Assembly: GCA_937916415.1 (NCBI GenBank)
Contig: CALGGH010000247.1
Span: 1-9,932 of the forward strand
DNA: 9,932 nucleotides
From: an uncultured Lachnospiraceae bacterium
GTDB lineage: Bacteria; Bacillota; Clostridia; Lachnospirales; Lachnospiraceae
Direction of reading: 5' to 3'
The position numbers and the translations under genes are program-made. Position 1 is the stretch's first letter. Each line of letters opens with the position of its first letter. The notes under the pieces are model-generated. The model was given only the letters and a program-made list of their open reading frames with translations, searched no databases and was not told the origin of the DNA. Of this stretch, positions 1-7,093 are shown one piece after another.

Positions 1-49
1 GCGACCACCGAGATCTACACTCTTTCCCTACACGACGCTCTTCCGATCT
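1..49 (+). other. Illumina TruSeq/P5 adapter remnant (artefact)
   Basis: These 49 bases match, by recall, the last 49 of the 58 nt of the TruSeq universal (P5) adapter. They run from GCGACCACCGAGATCTACAC to the characteristic end GCTCTTCCGATCT at base 49; only the first 9 nt of the adapter are missing and no i5 index is present. This is synthetic sequence, most likely untrimmed read-through from a short insert that was assembled onto the contig end. It is not part of the organism. Native DNA starts at about base 50, only 5 bases past the stop codon of the flanking peptidase gene, so nothing downstream of that gene can be seen. Confidence 0.98.
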
Positions 50-54
50 ATATG

Positions 55-2136
55 TTAAGATTTGAAGAAGTTTTCGTCAAAAGGGGCATTCAGGGCCTCA
101 CATCCCGGCAGGACGAAGCGGCCGTTCAGTATTATGTCAACCTCCGAACCGTCAGGACGCACCGCGGACAGGCTCCCCAGTTCGTCATAAGGGATCGTCA
201 CGTCGGTATGGCAGTTAAAATATGCCGCGGCAGGATCGCTGTTGCGCTTGCATGACACCTCGTTGTCGCGTGCTATGATCTCCTTGCCGTCAGGATTGTA
301 GGTCTTTAGGTCCTCCTCACGTGAATAGCAGGTATCGCCGAACGCGAAGTGCGGTCCGGTCTTTTCGGCTATGAGTATGGGCAGCCTGCTCTCTATGCCC
401 AGCCTGCGCGCCAGCACGAACGCCGTGGTGTTGGTGCCTATGGCGCACTCACCCATGGGCAGTGTGGGATGATGATACAGCACGTTGTCCTCTATCAGCC
501 TGCCGCCCTCGGCACAATCGTATTTGCTGATGAAGCCGTCCCGTATCTCCAGCGTGAAGTCATGGTACTCTATGCCGTCGAGGAAGACGCGCGTTACGTG
601 CAGCGTTCCGTTCGTGCCCTCAAGCACCGGCGACGTGAACACTTCGCCGACGGGAATGTTGACGTCAGCGACGCAGTTTTCAAAATTGGTCTGATGAGCG
701 GGATCCGTCAGCTTGTGCAGGCTGACCCTCAGGTCGGTCCGGTTGTCGCCCATGCCGCGCACGTACACGTATTCCGCGGTATCCAGCACGTCTATGAGCT
801 TTTGCTGAATGTCCCTGTAGGTCACGTAATCCAGGTTGTTGATCATCAGCGTGGCGTCAAACACTTCCTCGAAGTTGTCGCCGATCGAGGGCATGGGATA
901 GGATATTATCGTAAAGCTCCTCTCGTCGCCGTGAATGAACTCGTTGGTAATGACCCCGGCCTCAGCCGTGTATCTGAGGGCAAGCGCACGGTTGGCGTCG
1001 TCATATGCCGCGGCCTCCGGCTTGGTAACGGGGTCAAATTCAGGCTCGCCGAAAATCTCTATCACGGCGGGACCTCCATAGAGGTGCGCTTCCTTCTCAA
1101 GCTCCTCAAAGCTCTCGCGAAGGACCCTCAGTCGGTAGTCCACCAGCCTCTCGTCGATGATCAGGCTCAGGTCGTCCTTGTGGTCCAGGTCATACTGCGG
1201 ATTGGGATTGGCACCGAAGAAGCCGTTCTTTTCGACGCTCCTGCCGGTAAAAAGGCTGTATCCCGCGCGAACCATCGAGGAATCAAGCCCGTGTCCGTCC
1301 TTAAACATGTGCCCCGCCACCACCGCCATCGGCAGGAAGCCCAGGTTGAACCTGAGTTCGACGGTATTCTTGATGGTTATGTCCTTGGAAGTCATCTCGA
1401 AGCCCTTCACGTAGCCCTCGACGAACGTCCCGGCCATAGCCACCAGCTCGTCCCCGGGCAGGCTGCAGAGCTTGTCCATCATGAAAAGTTCGTTGTCCGT
1501 CACGTATTCTCCGGTCCAGAGCATCACGTCCAGCAGCGCGTCCCTGTTGCTTACGTCCGACATGAAATCAAGAAAGTCATCCAGCGAATATTCCGTAAAG
1601 AGGTTCATGGAACCCGGCACCACCATGGAATGCAGCTTGTTTCTCTGCTCAAGGGGCAGGTTGTCGTAATAGTATTTATACAGGAGCGAACGGAGCGAGG
1701 TCGCATCCGGGCTCTCAGAAGCTGTGCGCGAGGCGTCCAGTATGAGCATGAGCCTGGAAACGAAGCCGGGCACGTCCTTGCCGAAAACCGCGGGAATGGC
1801 CGCGCGCAGCTCGGCCGCTATGGCGCAGAGCAGCCTGCCCGTGTCAGTGCCGAATGCCCGCACCGCGCATTCGGGATTCACGTAGCTGCGTTCGTAATTC
1901 TCCGGGAGGATCTGCTCGTACAGGCCGGCGTTTAGGTCTATCATCTCCTCGACCGGGATCGGCTCGTCCTCTTCCGTCATGCGTTCAAAACGCGCCCATG
2001 CGTCGCAGAGCCTCGAAGCGAAACCGAACGTCTCACGGAAATAATCATGCAACGCGGCGTTGCCCGAAAAGAGGTCGCTGTCCAATATTTTAGTTATGTC
2101 AACCTGCAGGTCATGAACGTTTTTTTCGTTTTTCAT
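55..2136 (-). CDS. M29-family metallo-aminopeptidase with long N-terminal extension
   Basis: A cytosolic metal-dependent aminopeptidase that would remove N-terminal residues from peptides. With the start used here it has 693 residues. The C-terminal half carries the M29 (AmpS/PepS/aminopeptidase T) motifs: a NIPVGEVFTSP segment (Glu 498), GECAIGTN (Glu 563), EKTGPHFAFG (His 596, with Tyr 604 eight residues on) and CHTDVTI (His 643, Asp 645). These fit the known two-metal ligand set of two Glu, two His and one Asp plus a catalytic Tyr. Ordinary M29 enzymes have about 400 residues; here about 300 extra N-terminal residues precede the catalytic part and show no motif I recognise. The His-to-His-x-Asp spacing (47) also looks longer than usual. 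There is no signal peptide. An ATG at 2148 lies 4 codons upstream in frame, but GGGAGG lies between the two ATGs, so 2136 is preferred. The gene starts 24 nt after the small membrane protein gene and is probably cotranscribed. The stop is TAA at 57-55. The family call is secure; the natural peptide substrates are unknown. Confidence 0.9.
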   Translation of the reverse strand: MKNEKNVHDLQVDITKILDSDLFSGNAALHDYFRETFGFASRLCDAWARFERMTEEDEPIPVEEMIDLNAGLYEQILPENYERSYVNPECAVRAFGTDTGRLLCAIAAELRAAIPAVFGKDVPGFVSRLMLILDASRTASESPDATSLRSLLYKYYYDNLPLEQRNKLHSMVVPGSMNLFTEYSLDDFLDFMSDVSNRDALLDVMLWTGEYVTDNELFMMDKLCSLPGDELVAMAGTFVEGYVKGFEMTSKDITIKNTVELRFNLGFLPMAVVAGHMFKDGHGLDSSMVRAGYSLFTGRSVEKNGFFGANPNPQYDLDHKDDLSLIIDERLVDYRLRVLRESFEELEKEAHLYGGPAVIEIFGEPEFDPVTKPEAAAYDDANRALALRYTAEAGVITNEFIHGDERSFTIISYPMPSIGDNFEEVFDATLMINNLDYVTYRDIQQKLIDVLDTAEYVYVRGMGDNRTDLRVSLHKLTDPAHQTNFENCVADVNIPVGEVFTSPVLEGTNGTLHVTRVFLDGIEYHDFTLEIRDGFISKYDCAEGGRLIEDNVLYHHPTLPMGECAIGTNTTAFVLARRLGIESRLPILIAEKTGPHFAFGDTCYSREEDLKTYNPDGKEIIARDNEVSCKRNSDPAAAYFNCHTDVTIPYDELGSLSAVRPDGSEVDIILNGRFVLPGCEALNAPFDENFFKS

Positions 2137-2140
2137 GTTA

Positions 2141-2146
2141 CCTCCC
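2141..2146 (-). promoter_or_regulatory. Ribosome binding site of the M29 peptidase; decides the start
   Basis: The minus strand reads GGGAGGTAACATG, placing GGAGG 4 nt before the ATG at 2136. The only other in-frame candidate, ATG at 2148, itself overlaps this motif and has only an adjacent AAAGAG with no spacer. The spacing is a little short, but the downstream start is clearly the better one. Confidence 0.75.
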
Positions 2147-2160
2147 ATCTCTTTTAAGTC

Positions 2161-2478
2161 CTAATACAGTCCTACCCAGAGGATCATCCCCAGGGAGACC
2201 AGGACGATTCCGTTTATCAGGATCCCGAGTGTCGGCACCAGCTTATACCTGTCCGCCTCTGACCGGGAATACACCCCCAGCAGTTCGCCCGCGATGCAGA
2301 AGATGAGCGTCAGGATGAGGCCTGCGCCAAAGCGCTCCCTGATGACCTCTCCCTCCCTGACGTAGCTGAAGATCAGGCAGTACAAAAGCGACAAAAGGGA
2401 TATTATGCCGAGAACGAGTGACATAATACCCCTGTCTGACTGTTTGTTGGTAGTAAAGATGATCCTTCCCCTGCTCAT
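2161..2478 (-). CDS. Small three-helix membrane protein (possibly DUF6142-like)
   Basis: A 105-residue protein of unknown function. It has a short polar, basic N-terminus (residues 1-17) and three hydrophobic segments at about 18-38, 51-70 and 81-104, joined by charged loops (REGEVIRER at 41-49 and SRSEADRYK at 71-79). It is therefore probably an integral membrane protein with almost no soluble part. From memory it resembles the small Clostridia membrane proteins named DUF6142, but I could not check this. Its ATG shares one base with the TGA of pyrE (TGATG at 2480-2476), a classic arrangement for translational coupling, and a GGAG lies 10 nt upstream within the pyrE end. It ends with TAG 24 nt before the peptidase start. 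The one-base overlap and consistent hydrophobic pattern argue that it is real. Nothing in it shows a catalytic residue or ligand site, and the link to pyrE may be only positional. Confidence 0.82.
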   Translation of the reverse strand: MSRGRIIFTTNKQSDRGIMSLVLGIISLLSLLYCLIFSYVREGEVIRERFGAGLILTLIFCIAGELLGVYSRSEADRYKLVPTLGILINGIVLVSLGMILWVGLY

Positions 2479-3161
2479 CAGCCGCGGGCTCCATAGGTTT
2501 CGTAGTAAGCGTCTATCGACGCCTTGATCTCATCATCCACGTAGACCTTGCCGTCATGAGGCCTGCCATGCAGTTCCTCTATCACGTCCGACATCGCGCA
2601 GATGGCATGGGTGGGGAATCCGTACTTTTCGGATATCCCGGACAGGGCACTCCTGTCGGAATCGAGTCCCCGTTCCTCCCTGTCCAGGCTGACCATCAGC
2701 CCCACCAGCTCCACGTCCGCCGCGCCGCGCACCTTTGGCACGGTCTCCTCCATGCTCTTGCCGGAGGTCGTCACGTCCTCTATCATGATCACGCGGTCCC
2801 CGTCCTGCAGCGGACTGCCGATGAAGCCTCCCTTGTCAGCGCCGTGATCCTTGAGTTCCTTGCGGTCAGAGCAGTACCTGACCTCCTTGCCGTACAGCTC
2901 CGAATATGCCACCGCGGTGACCACGCTGATGGGTATGCCCTTGTAAGCGGGACCAAAAAGCACGTCAAAGTCATCCCCATAGGTCTCGTGTATGGCCCTG
3001 GCATAGTATTCGCCCAGCTTCTTTAGCTGCGATCCGGTCACGTAGGCTCCGGCGTTCATGTAAAAAGGCGACTGCCTGCCGCTCTTCAGCGTAAACGAGC
3101 CGAACTTCAGGACCCCGCAGTCCAGCATGAAGTGTATGAATTCCTGTTTGTATTGTTCCAT
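2478..3161 (-). CDS. pyrE: Orotate phosphoribosyltransferase
   Basis: Transfers phosphoribosyl from PRPP to orotate to give orotidine 5'-monophosphate, the fifth step of de novo pyrimidine synthesis in the cytosol. The protein has 227 residues, close to the E. coli length of 213. Visible motifs are the orotate-binding segment FTLKSGRQSPFYMN (23-36), GPAYKGIP (70-77), the mobile catalytic loop RKELKDHG (100-107) and the PRPP-binding loop VIMIEDVTTSGKSM (124-137). All expected active-site features are present. The start is supported by GGAGG five bases upstream (3171-3167). No other pyr gene is in the window: the upstream neighbour is a sodium symporter and the downstream one a small membrane protein that overlaps by one base. 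The 54-bp gap upstream holds a hairpin, so pyrE may begin a second transcription unit. No pyrimidine attenuator or PyrR site is evident in this gap. Confidence 0.97.
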   Translation of the reverse strand: MEQYKQEFIHFMLDCGVLKFGSFTLKSGRQSPFYMNAGAYVTGSQLKKLGEYYARAIHETYGDDFDVLFGPAYKGIPISVVTAVAYSELYGKEVRYCSDRKELKDHGADKGGFIGSPLQDGDRVIMIEDVTTSGKSMEETVPKVRGAADVELVGLMVSLDREERGLDSDRSALSGISEKYGFPTHAICAMSDVIEELHGRPHDGKVYVDDEIKASIDAYYETYGARG

Positions 3162-3197
3162 TTATGCCTCCGGTACAATGTTTTCGGTCAGGCCTCC

Positions 3198-3215
3198 ATC
3201 CGGCATGCGCCGGAT
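3198..3215 (-). other. Perfect 7-bp hairpin between symporter and pyrE
   Basis: On the minus strand the symporter stop TAA is followed at once by ATCCGGC-GCAT-GCCGGAT, a perfect 7-bp GC-rich stem with a 4-nt loop. The next bases are GGAGGCCTGACC, so the U-run required of an intrinsic terminator is missing. It could still protect a 3' end, slow transcription or mark a processing site between the symporter transcript and pyrE. I do not call it a terminator. Confidence 0.55.
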
Positions 3216-4760
3216 TTATTCCGCATCCTCCAGTGCCCTCTTCTTGGACACGAGCACCTTTTCGTCATAGCCCTTGAACGCATCCTCCACCTTGGACTCG
3301 TCGGGCCCCGGCGTAAACAGGCTGATAAGCGGCACCAGAATCAGGCCCGCGATCATAGTGAAGGCGCCGGCATTGATGGGCGACTGCAGCAGCGGGGGGA
3401 AGGATGACCTGACGAAAATGTTCAGAACCATTACGACGGTGGAGAAGACGAAGCACGTCCAGCAGGCCGCCTTGGTGGTCTTTTTCCAATAAAGTCCATA
3501 CAGGAACGGTGCCAGGAACGCTCCCGCGAGGGCTCCCCATGACACGCCCATGAGCTGTGCGATGAAGGTGACTCCGTTCTTGTACTGTATGATGGCGATC
3601 ACGGACGATATCACTATGAATATGACCACGAAGACGCGCATGATGAACACCTGCTTCTTTTCATCCATGTCCCTGACCACATTGCCCTTGATCAGGTCTA
3701 TGGTGATGGTAGAGCTCGAGGTGAGCACCAGTGACGACAGCGTGGACATCGACGCGCTGAGCACCAGTATCACGACTATGGCGATCAGTATGTCGGGCAG
3801 ATTGGAGAGCATGGTGGGAACCACCGAGTCATAACCGTCGGCGGCGATGTCGATCTGATCGGAAAAGAGCCGTCCGAACCCGCCGAGGAAATAGCATCCG
3901 CCCGCAACCACGATCGCGAAGAACGTGGAGATGATCGTGCCCTTCTTGACCGAATCCTCGCTCTTGATGGCATAGAACTTCTGAACCATCTGAGGCAGTC
4001 CCCAGGTACCCAGCGAAGTCAGTATGACGACTCCGAAGAGGTTGAGAGGATCGGGTCCCAGGAATGAATTGAACACGCCTGGGATCGCAGACACCGACTC
4101 ATCGCTGATGGCCGCCAGTCCGCCGAGGGAGCTCATCAGTCCTCCCTTGGAATTGAGCACCGCGCCTATGACGGCACAGATGCCGATCAGCATGATGATG
4201 CCCTGTATGAAGTCATTGATGGCCGTGGCCATGTAGCCTCCGGCGATCACGTATATGCCCGTAAGTATCGCCATGACCACGATGCACACGGTATAGTCCA
4301 TGTTGAAGGCCATGCCGAAAAGCCTGGACAGGCCGTTGTAAAGGGATGCCGTATAAGGGATCAGGAAGATGAAGGCGATGATCGACGCACCTATTTTGAG
4401 TCCCCTGGAATCAAACCTCTTGCCAAAAAAGTCAGGCATCGTGGCAGAGTCCAAATGCTGCGTCATGATGCGCGTGCGCCTGCCCAGAACCGCCCAGGCG
4501 GCCAGCGACCCCAGCAGCGCGTTGCCAATGCCGACCCAGGTGGCGGCGATGCCGTACTTCCATCCGAACTGTCCCGCGTATCCGACAAATATTACCGCGG
4601 AAAAATACGAGGTACCGTAAGCAAAGGCCGTGAGCCAGGGACCGACGTTACGGCCTCCCAGCACGAATCCGCCCACGTCAGTGGCATTCTTGCGGCAGTA
4701 AAGACCGACCCCGATCATTACTCCAAAAAACACGATTAGCATCAACACCTTGATGATCAT
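3216..4760 (-). CDS. Sodium:solute symporter (SSS family, PutP-related)
   Basis: A 514-residue inner-membrane protein expected to import a solute with Na+. The length and about a dozen hydrophobic stretches fit the sodium:solute symporter family (LeuT fold, usually 13 helices). Family features are the N-terminal FVLGGRNVGPW (32-42), TSYFSA in helix 2 (50-55), the GGYMAT/NDFIQG region (174-187) and the SASMSTLSS segment (335-343). The Ser-Thr pair at 339-340 lines up with the Na+-binding Ser340/Thr341 of PutP. The PutP Na+-site Asp55 appears, by eye, to be replaced by Tyr52, so this is probably not a proline carrier. The C-terminal 30 residues are polar and charged. A GGAGG lies 9 nt before the ATG, with a two-codon ORF in between. 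It follows the CoA ligase by 65 nt, so an organic acid or amino acid feeding the ior/ligase enzymes is a plausible substrate; this is inference only. Confidence 0.9.
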   Translation of the reverse strand: MIIKVLMLIVFFGVMIGVGLYCRKNATDVGGFVLGGRNVGPWLTAFAYGTSYFSAVIFVGYAGQFGWKYGIAATWVGIGNALLGSLAAWAVLGRRTRIMTQHLDSATMPDFFGKRFDSRGLKIGASIIAFIFLIPYTASLYNGLSRLFGMAFNMDYTVCIVVMAILTGIYVIAGGYMATAINDFIQGIIMLIGICAVIGAVLNSKGGLMSSLGGLAAISDESVSAIPGVFNSFLGPDPLNLFGVVILTSLGTWGLPQMVQKFYAIKSEDSVKKGTIISTFFAIVVAGGCYFLGGFGRLFSDQIDIAADGYDSVVPTMLSNLPDILIAIVVILVLSASMSTLSSLVLTSSSTITIDLIKGNVVRDMDEKKQVFIMRVFVVIFIVISSVIAIIQYKNGVTFIAQLMGVSWGALAGAFLAPFLYGLYWKKTTKAACWTCFVFSTVVMVLNIFVRSSFPPLLQSPINAGAFTMIAGLILVPLISLFTPGPDESKVEDAFKGYDEKVLVSKKRALEDAE

Positions 4761-4774
4761 TTCATAAATCCTCC
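4757..4774 (-). promoter_or_regulatory. RBS plus overlapping two-codon mini-ORF at the symporter start
   Basis: The minus strand reads GGAGGATTTATGAAATGATC. GGAGG (4774-4770) lies 4 nt before an ATG at 4765 that encodes only Met-Lys and stops at TGA (4759-4757). That TGA overlaps the symporter ATG at 4760 as ATGA. The symporter ATG itself is 9 nt from GGAGG. Ribosomes could start at either ATG, and termination at the mini-ORF could deliver them to the real start. The sequence layout is certain; any regulatory role is inference. Confidence 0.5.
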
Positions 4775-4825
4775 AATCAAATGCTTTTCACAATCTCACG
4801 TTGCGTACGTAAACCGACCCTGTCG

Positions 4826-6469
4826 TCAGCCCATCCTGATCTCGTTCTGCTCGGCCACCAGATGCTCGCTGCCGTAACGCTTGCGCAGCAGCGGCTTCTC
4901 GATCTTGCCGGTAGGATTGCGGGGCACTTCCGCAAAAATGATCTTGCGGGGCCTCTTGTACCTGGGCATCGCGGTGCAGAACTCATTGACCTCATCCTCG
5001 GTCAGCGTCATGCCCTCCTTGACGGAAATGATCGCCGCCGCGATCTCTCCCAGCCTCTTGTCAGGCAGTCCGATCACCGCCACGTCCTTGATGGCGTCAT
5101 GTGAACGCAGGAAGTCCTCGATCTGCACGGGATAGAGGTTCTCCCCTCCGCTGATGATCACGTCCTTCTTGCGGTCAACCAGGTATATGAAGCCGTCCGC
5201 GTCCTTCTCGGCCATGTCTCCGGTATAGAGCCAGCCGTCCTCTCCGAGGATCTCTTCGGTCGACTTGGGGTCATTGTAATAGCACTTCATGACGCCGTTG
5301 CCGCGAACCGCCAGCTCACCCACTCCGTCCTTAACCTCGTTCCTGTCGGAGTCCACGATCCTGGCCTCCCAGCCGTATCCGGGTATGCCGATCGCTCCGA
5401 CCTTGTTGACGTTCTCCACTCCCAGGTGCACGCAGCCGGGTCCTATGGATTCGCTGAGACCGTAGTTGGTGTCATAATCATGGTGAGGGAACACTTCCTT
5501 CCAGCGCTTGATCAGCGACGGAGGCACGGGCTGTGCGCCTATGTGCATGAGCCTCCACTGGCTCAGTTCGTAATCCTCCAGCCTGATCTTGCCGCTGTCG
5601 ATGGCATCCAGGATGTCCTGTGCCCACGGCACGAGCAGCCATACTATGGTGCACCGCTCCTCGCTGACAGACCTGATGATCCACTCGGAGCTGACTCCGC
5701 GCAGGATCACGGCACGGCTGCCGCTCATCAGCGAACCGAACCAGTGCATCTTGGCGCCGGTATGGTACAGCGGAGGGATCAGGAGGAACACGTCATTATG
5801 CGACTGTCCGTGATGCTTTTGCTCCACGGTGGCAGCATGCGTCAGGCTCCTGTGAGCGTGCAGTATGGCCTTGGGGAAGCCCGTGGTTCCCGATGAAAAA
5901 TATATCGCTCCGTCATCATCATCCGTGATGAGTATCGCGGGTGCCTTGGTGGAGCAGAATTCTATCAGCCTGTCGAAGCTGTCCGCAAAGGAGGGACAGT
6001 CCTCACCCACGTAGAAGCAGTTCCTGATCCGGGGGCACAGGGGCAGGCTGTCCTCAACGCGTCCTATGAACTCAGGTCCGAAGACGAGCGCATCCACGTC
6101 AGCCAGCTTAAGGCAATGCTGTATCTCACTGGCGTCATACCTGTAATTGAGCGGCACGGCCAGCGCGCCGGTCTTTAGTATTCCGAAATATATGGGCAGC
6201 CAGTCCAGGCAGTTCATCAGCAGGATGGCAACCTTGTCACCCTTTTTGATCCCCCTCGTGAGCAAGAGGTTTGCAAACCTGTTGGCCCTCACGTCGAATT
6301 CACCCCAGGTGAGCTGCTTGCGGAACGCTCCTCCTCTCTTGGATTCGATCAGCGAATACTCCCTCCAGGTCACGTTTGGCACGTTGCCGACGTCCGGATT
6401 GAGTTCTACGAGCGCCACCTCGTCCTTATAATAGGTGGCATTGCGGACTAAGAGTTCTGTAATGGGCAT
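4826..6469 (-). CDS. AMP-forming acyl/aryl-CoA ligase
   Basis: A cytosolic class I adenylate-forming enzyme (547 residues) that activates a carboxylic acid with ATP to an acyl-AMP and then to the CoA thioester, releasing AMP and PPi. The full motif set is present: phosphate loop FSSGTTGFPK (191-200), YGLSE (336-340), WLYTGD (413-418, with Asp 418 expected to hold the ribose), hinge segment DRKKDVIISGGENLYP (432-447) and PTGK (519-522, with catalytic Lys 522). It is full length and looks active. Residues 34-59 hold an unusual segment in which TWREYS and TWGEFD flank a basic stretch, so the usual TW-x-E-F/Y motif appears twice. Its start has AAGGAG 7 nt upstream. Lying 50 nt after iorB, it probably acts on an acid related to the IorAB product, such as phenylacetate or indoleacetate. 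Substrate cannot be read from sequence alone; medium-chain or branched acids are alternatives. Confidence 0.9.
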   Translation of the reverse strand: MPITELLVRNATYYKDEVALVELNPDVGNVPNVTWREYSLIESKRGGAFRKQLTWGEFDVRANRFANLLLTRGIKKGDKVAILLMNCLDWLPIYFGILKTGALAVPLNYRYDASEIQHCLKLADVDALVFGPEFIGRVEDSLPLCPRIRNCFYVGEDCPSFADSFDRLIEFCSTKAPAILITDDDDGAIYFSSGTTGFPKAILHAHRSLTHAATVEQKHHGQSHNDVFLLIPPLYHTGAKMHWFGSLMSGSRAVILRGVSSEWIIRSVSEERCTIVWLLVPWAQDILDAIDSGKIRLEDYELSQWRLMHIGAQPVPPSLIKRWKEVFPHHDYDTNYGLSESIGPGCVHLGVENVNKVGAIGIPGYGWEARIVDSDRNEVKDGVGELAVRGNGVMKCYYNDPKSTEEILGEDGWLYTGDMAEKDADGFIYLVDRKKDVIISGGENLYPVQIEDFLRSHDAIKDVAVIGLPDKRLGEIAAAIISVKEGMTLTEDEVNEFCTAMPRYKRPRKIIFAEVPRNPTGKIEKPLLRKRYGSEHLVAEQNEIRMG

Positions 6470-6476
6470 CTTTTTT

Positions 6477-6482
6477 CTCCTT
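6477..6482 (-). promoter_or_regulatory. Ribosome binding site of the CoA ligase
   Basis: AAGGAG with a 7-nt A-rich spacer precedes the ATG at 6469. It confirms the start of the ligase after the 50-bp gap that follows iorB. No terminator is evident in that gap, which supports read-through from iorB. Confidence 0.7.
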
Positions 6483-6519
6483 GATAATTATTGCGTGCTT
6501 GTCGTTCGTACGCGCAGGC

Positions 6520-7092
6520 TCAGCTGTTCTGGCCCAGCGCAAAAGCCTTTTTGTTTATCTCGATCGCCTTGGCGGGCACGCATGCCTCCAGCGATGACAT
6601 CCATGCCTCCTCGGAAATGTCGAAGTAACGTGAAAGCCTGCCGAGCAGAACCAGGTTCACAGCCTTGACGCTGCCGGCCTCCTCGGCCAGTGACAGGCAG
6701 TCCATCGCATCCACCTGCGCTCCGGCGGCAGTCATCTTGTTCACCAGGTCCTCAGGATATACTGCGTCTCCGGTGATGACGGGCATCGGATCTATCTGCT
6801 GTGTGTTGGTCACGATGCGGCCGCCCTTTTTGAGGTAGGACGCCCAGCGCGCGGCCTCGAGCAGCTCGAAGGACACGATCACGTCGGCCTCGCCCGGATC
6901 TATGATCGGGGAAGCTACTTTTTTGCCATATCTGACATATGTTACAACAGAGCCGCCTCTTTGCGACATTCCGTGTACTTCAGATACCTTTACGTCCAAT
7001 CCTTCGGAGAGAAAGAGGTGTCCGAGCAGTTTGCTGGCCAGCACGCTGCCCTGTCCTCCGACTCCAACTATCATTATGTTTCCGGAATCCAT
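6520..7092 (-). CDS. iorB: Indolepyruvate:ferredoxin oxidoreductase, beta (gamma-domain) subunit
   Basis: The small subunit of the IorAB enzyme, which oxidatively decarboxylates arylpyruvates (indolepyruvate, phenylpyruvate, hydroxyphenylpyruvate) with CoA and ferredoxin to aryl-acetyl-CoA and CO2. The 190 residues match the usual length. The N-terminal nucleotide-type loop is VGVGGQG (9-15), followed by the family segment SEVHGMSQRGGSV (37-49) and the C-terminal PAKAIEINKKAF (173-184). This is the pyruvate:ferredoxin oxidoreductase gamma-domain fold. Its ATG is one base after the iorA stop, and its GGAGG (7103-7099, 6 nt spacer) lies inside the last iorA codons, so the two subunits should be made in matching amounts by coupled translation. 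No cysteine cluster is present in this subunit; the iron-sulfur centres are in IorA. Confidence 0.95.
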   Translation of the reverse strand: MDSGNIMIVGVGGQGSVLASKLLGHLFLSEGLDVKVSEVHGMSQRGGSVVTYVRYGKKVASPIIDPGEADVIVSFELLEAARWASYLKKGGRIVTNTQQIDPMPVITGDAVYPEDLVNKMTAAGAQVDAMDCLSLAEEAGSVKAVNLVLLGRLSRYFDISEEAWMSSLEACVPAKAIEINKKAFALGQNS

Positions 7093-7093
7093 A

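Noticed and set aside
349..1935. Open plus-strand frame of 528 codons opposite the peptidase gene
   Set aside because: It lies wholly antisense to a gene with intact M29 motifs. Its product is rich in His, Arg, Val and Gln with no motif or domain, as expected from reading the complement of GC-rich codons. I saw no convincing ribosome binding site.
2243..2494. Alternative 83-codon minus-strand frame over the small membrane protein gene
   Set aside because: The product is low-complexity and lacks hydrophobic segments, while the other frame gives three clean helices and couples to pyrE by a one-base overlap.
4761..4825. Possible promoter in the 65-bp gap before the symporter
   Set aside because: No pair of -35 and -10 boxes with suitable spacing could be made out; only the ribosome binding site is clear.
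6470..6519. Weak stem (GCGTAC/GCACGC) in the iorB-ligase gap as a terminator
   Set aside because: On the transcribed strand it has an internal mismatch, a 9-nt loop and no following U-run.
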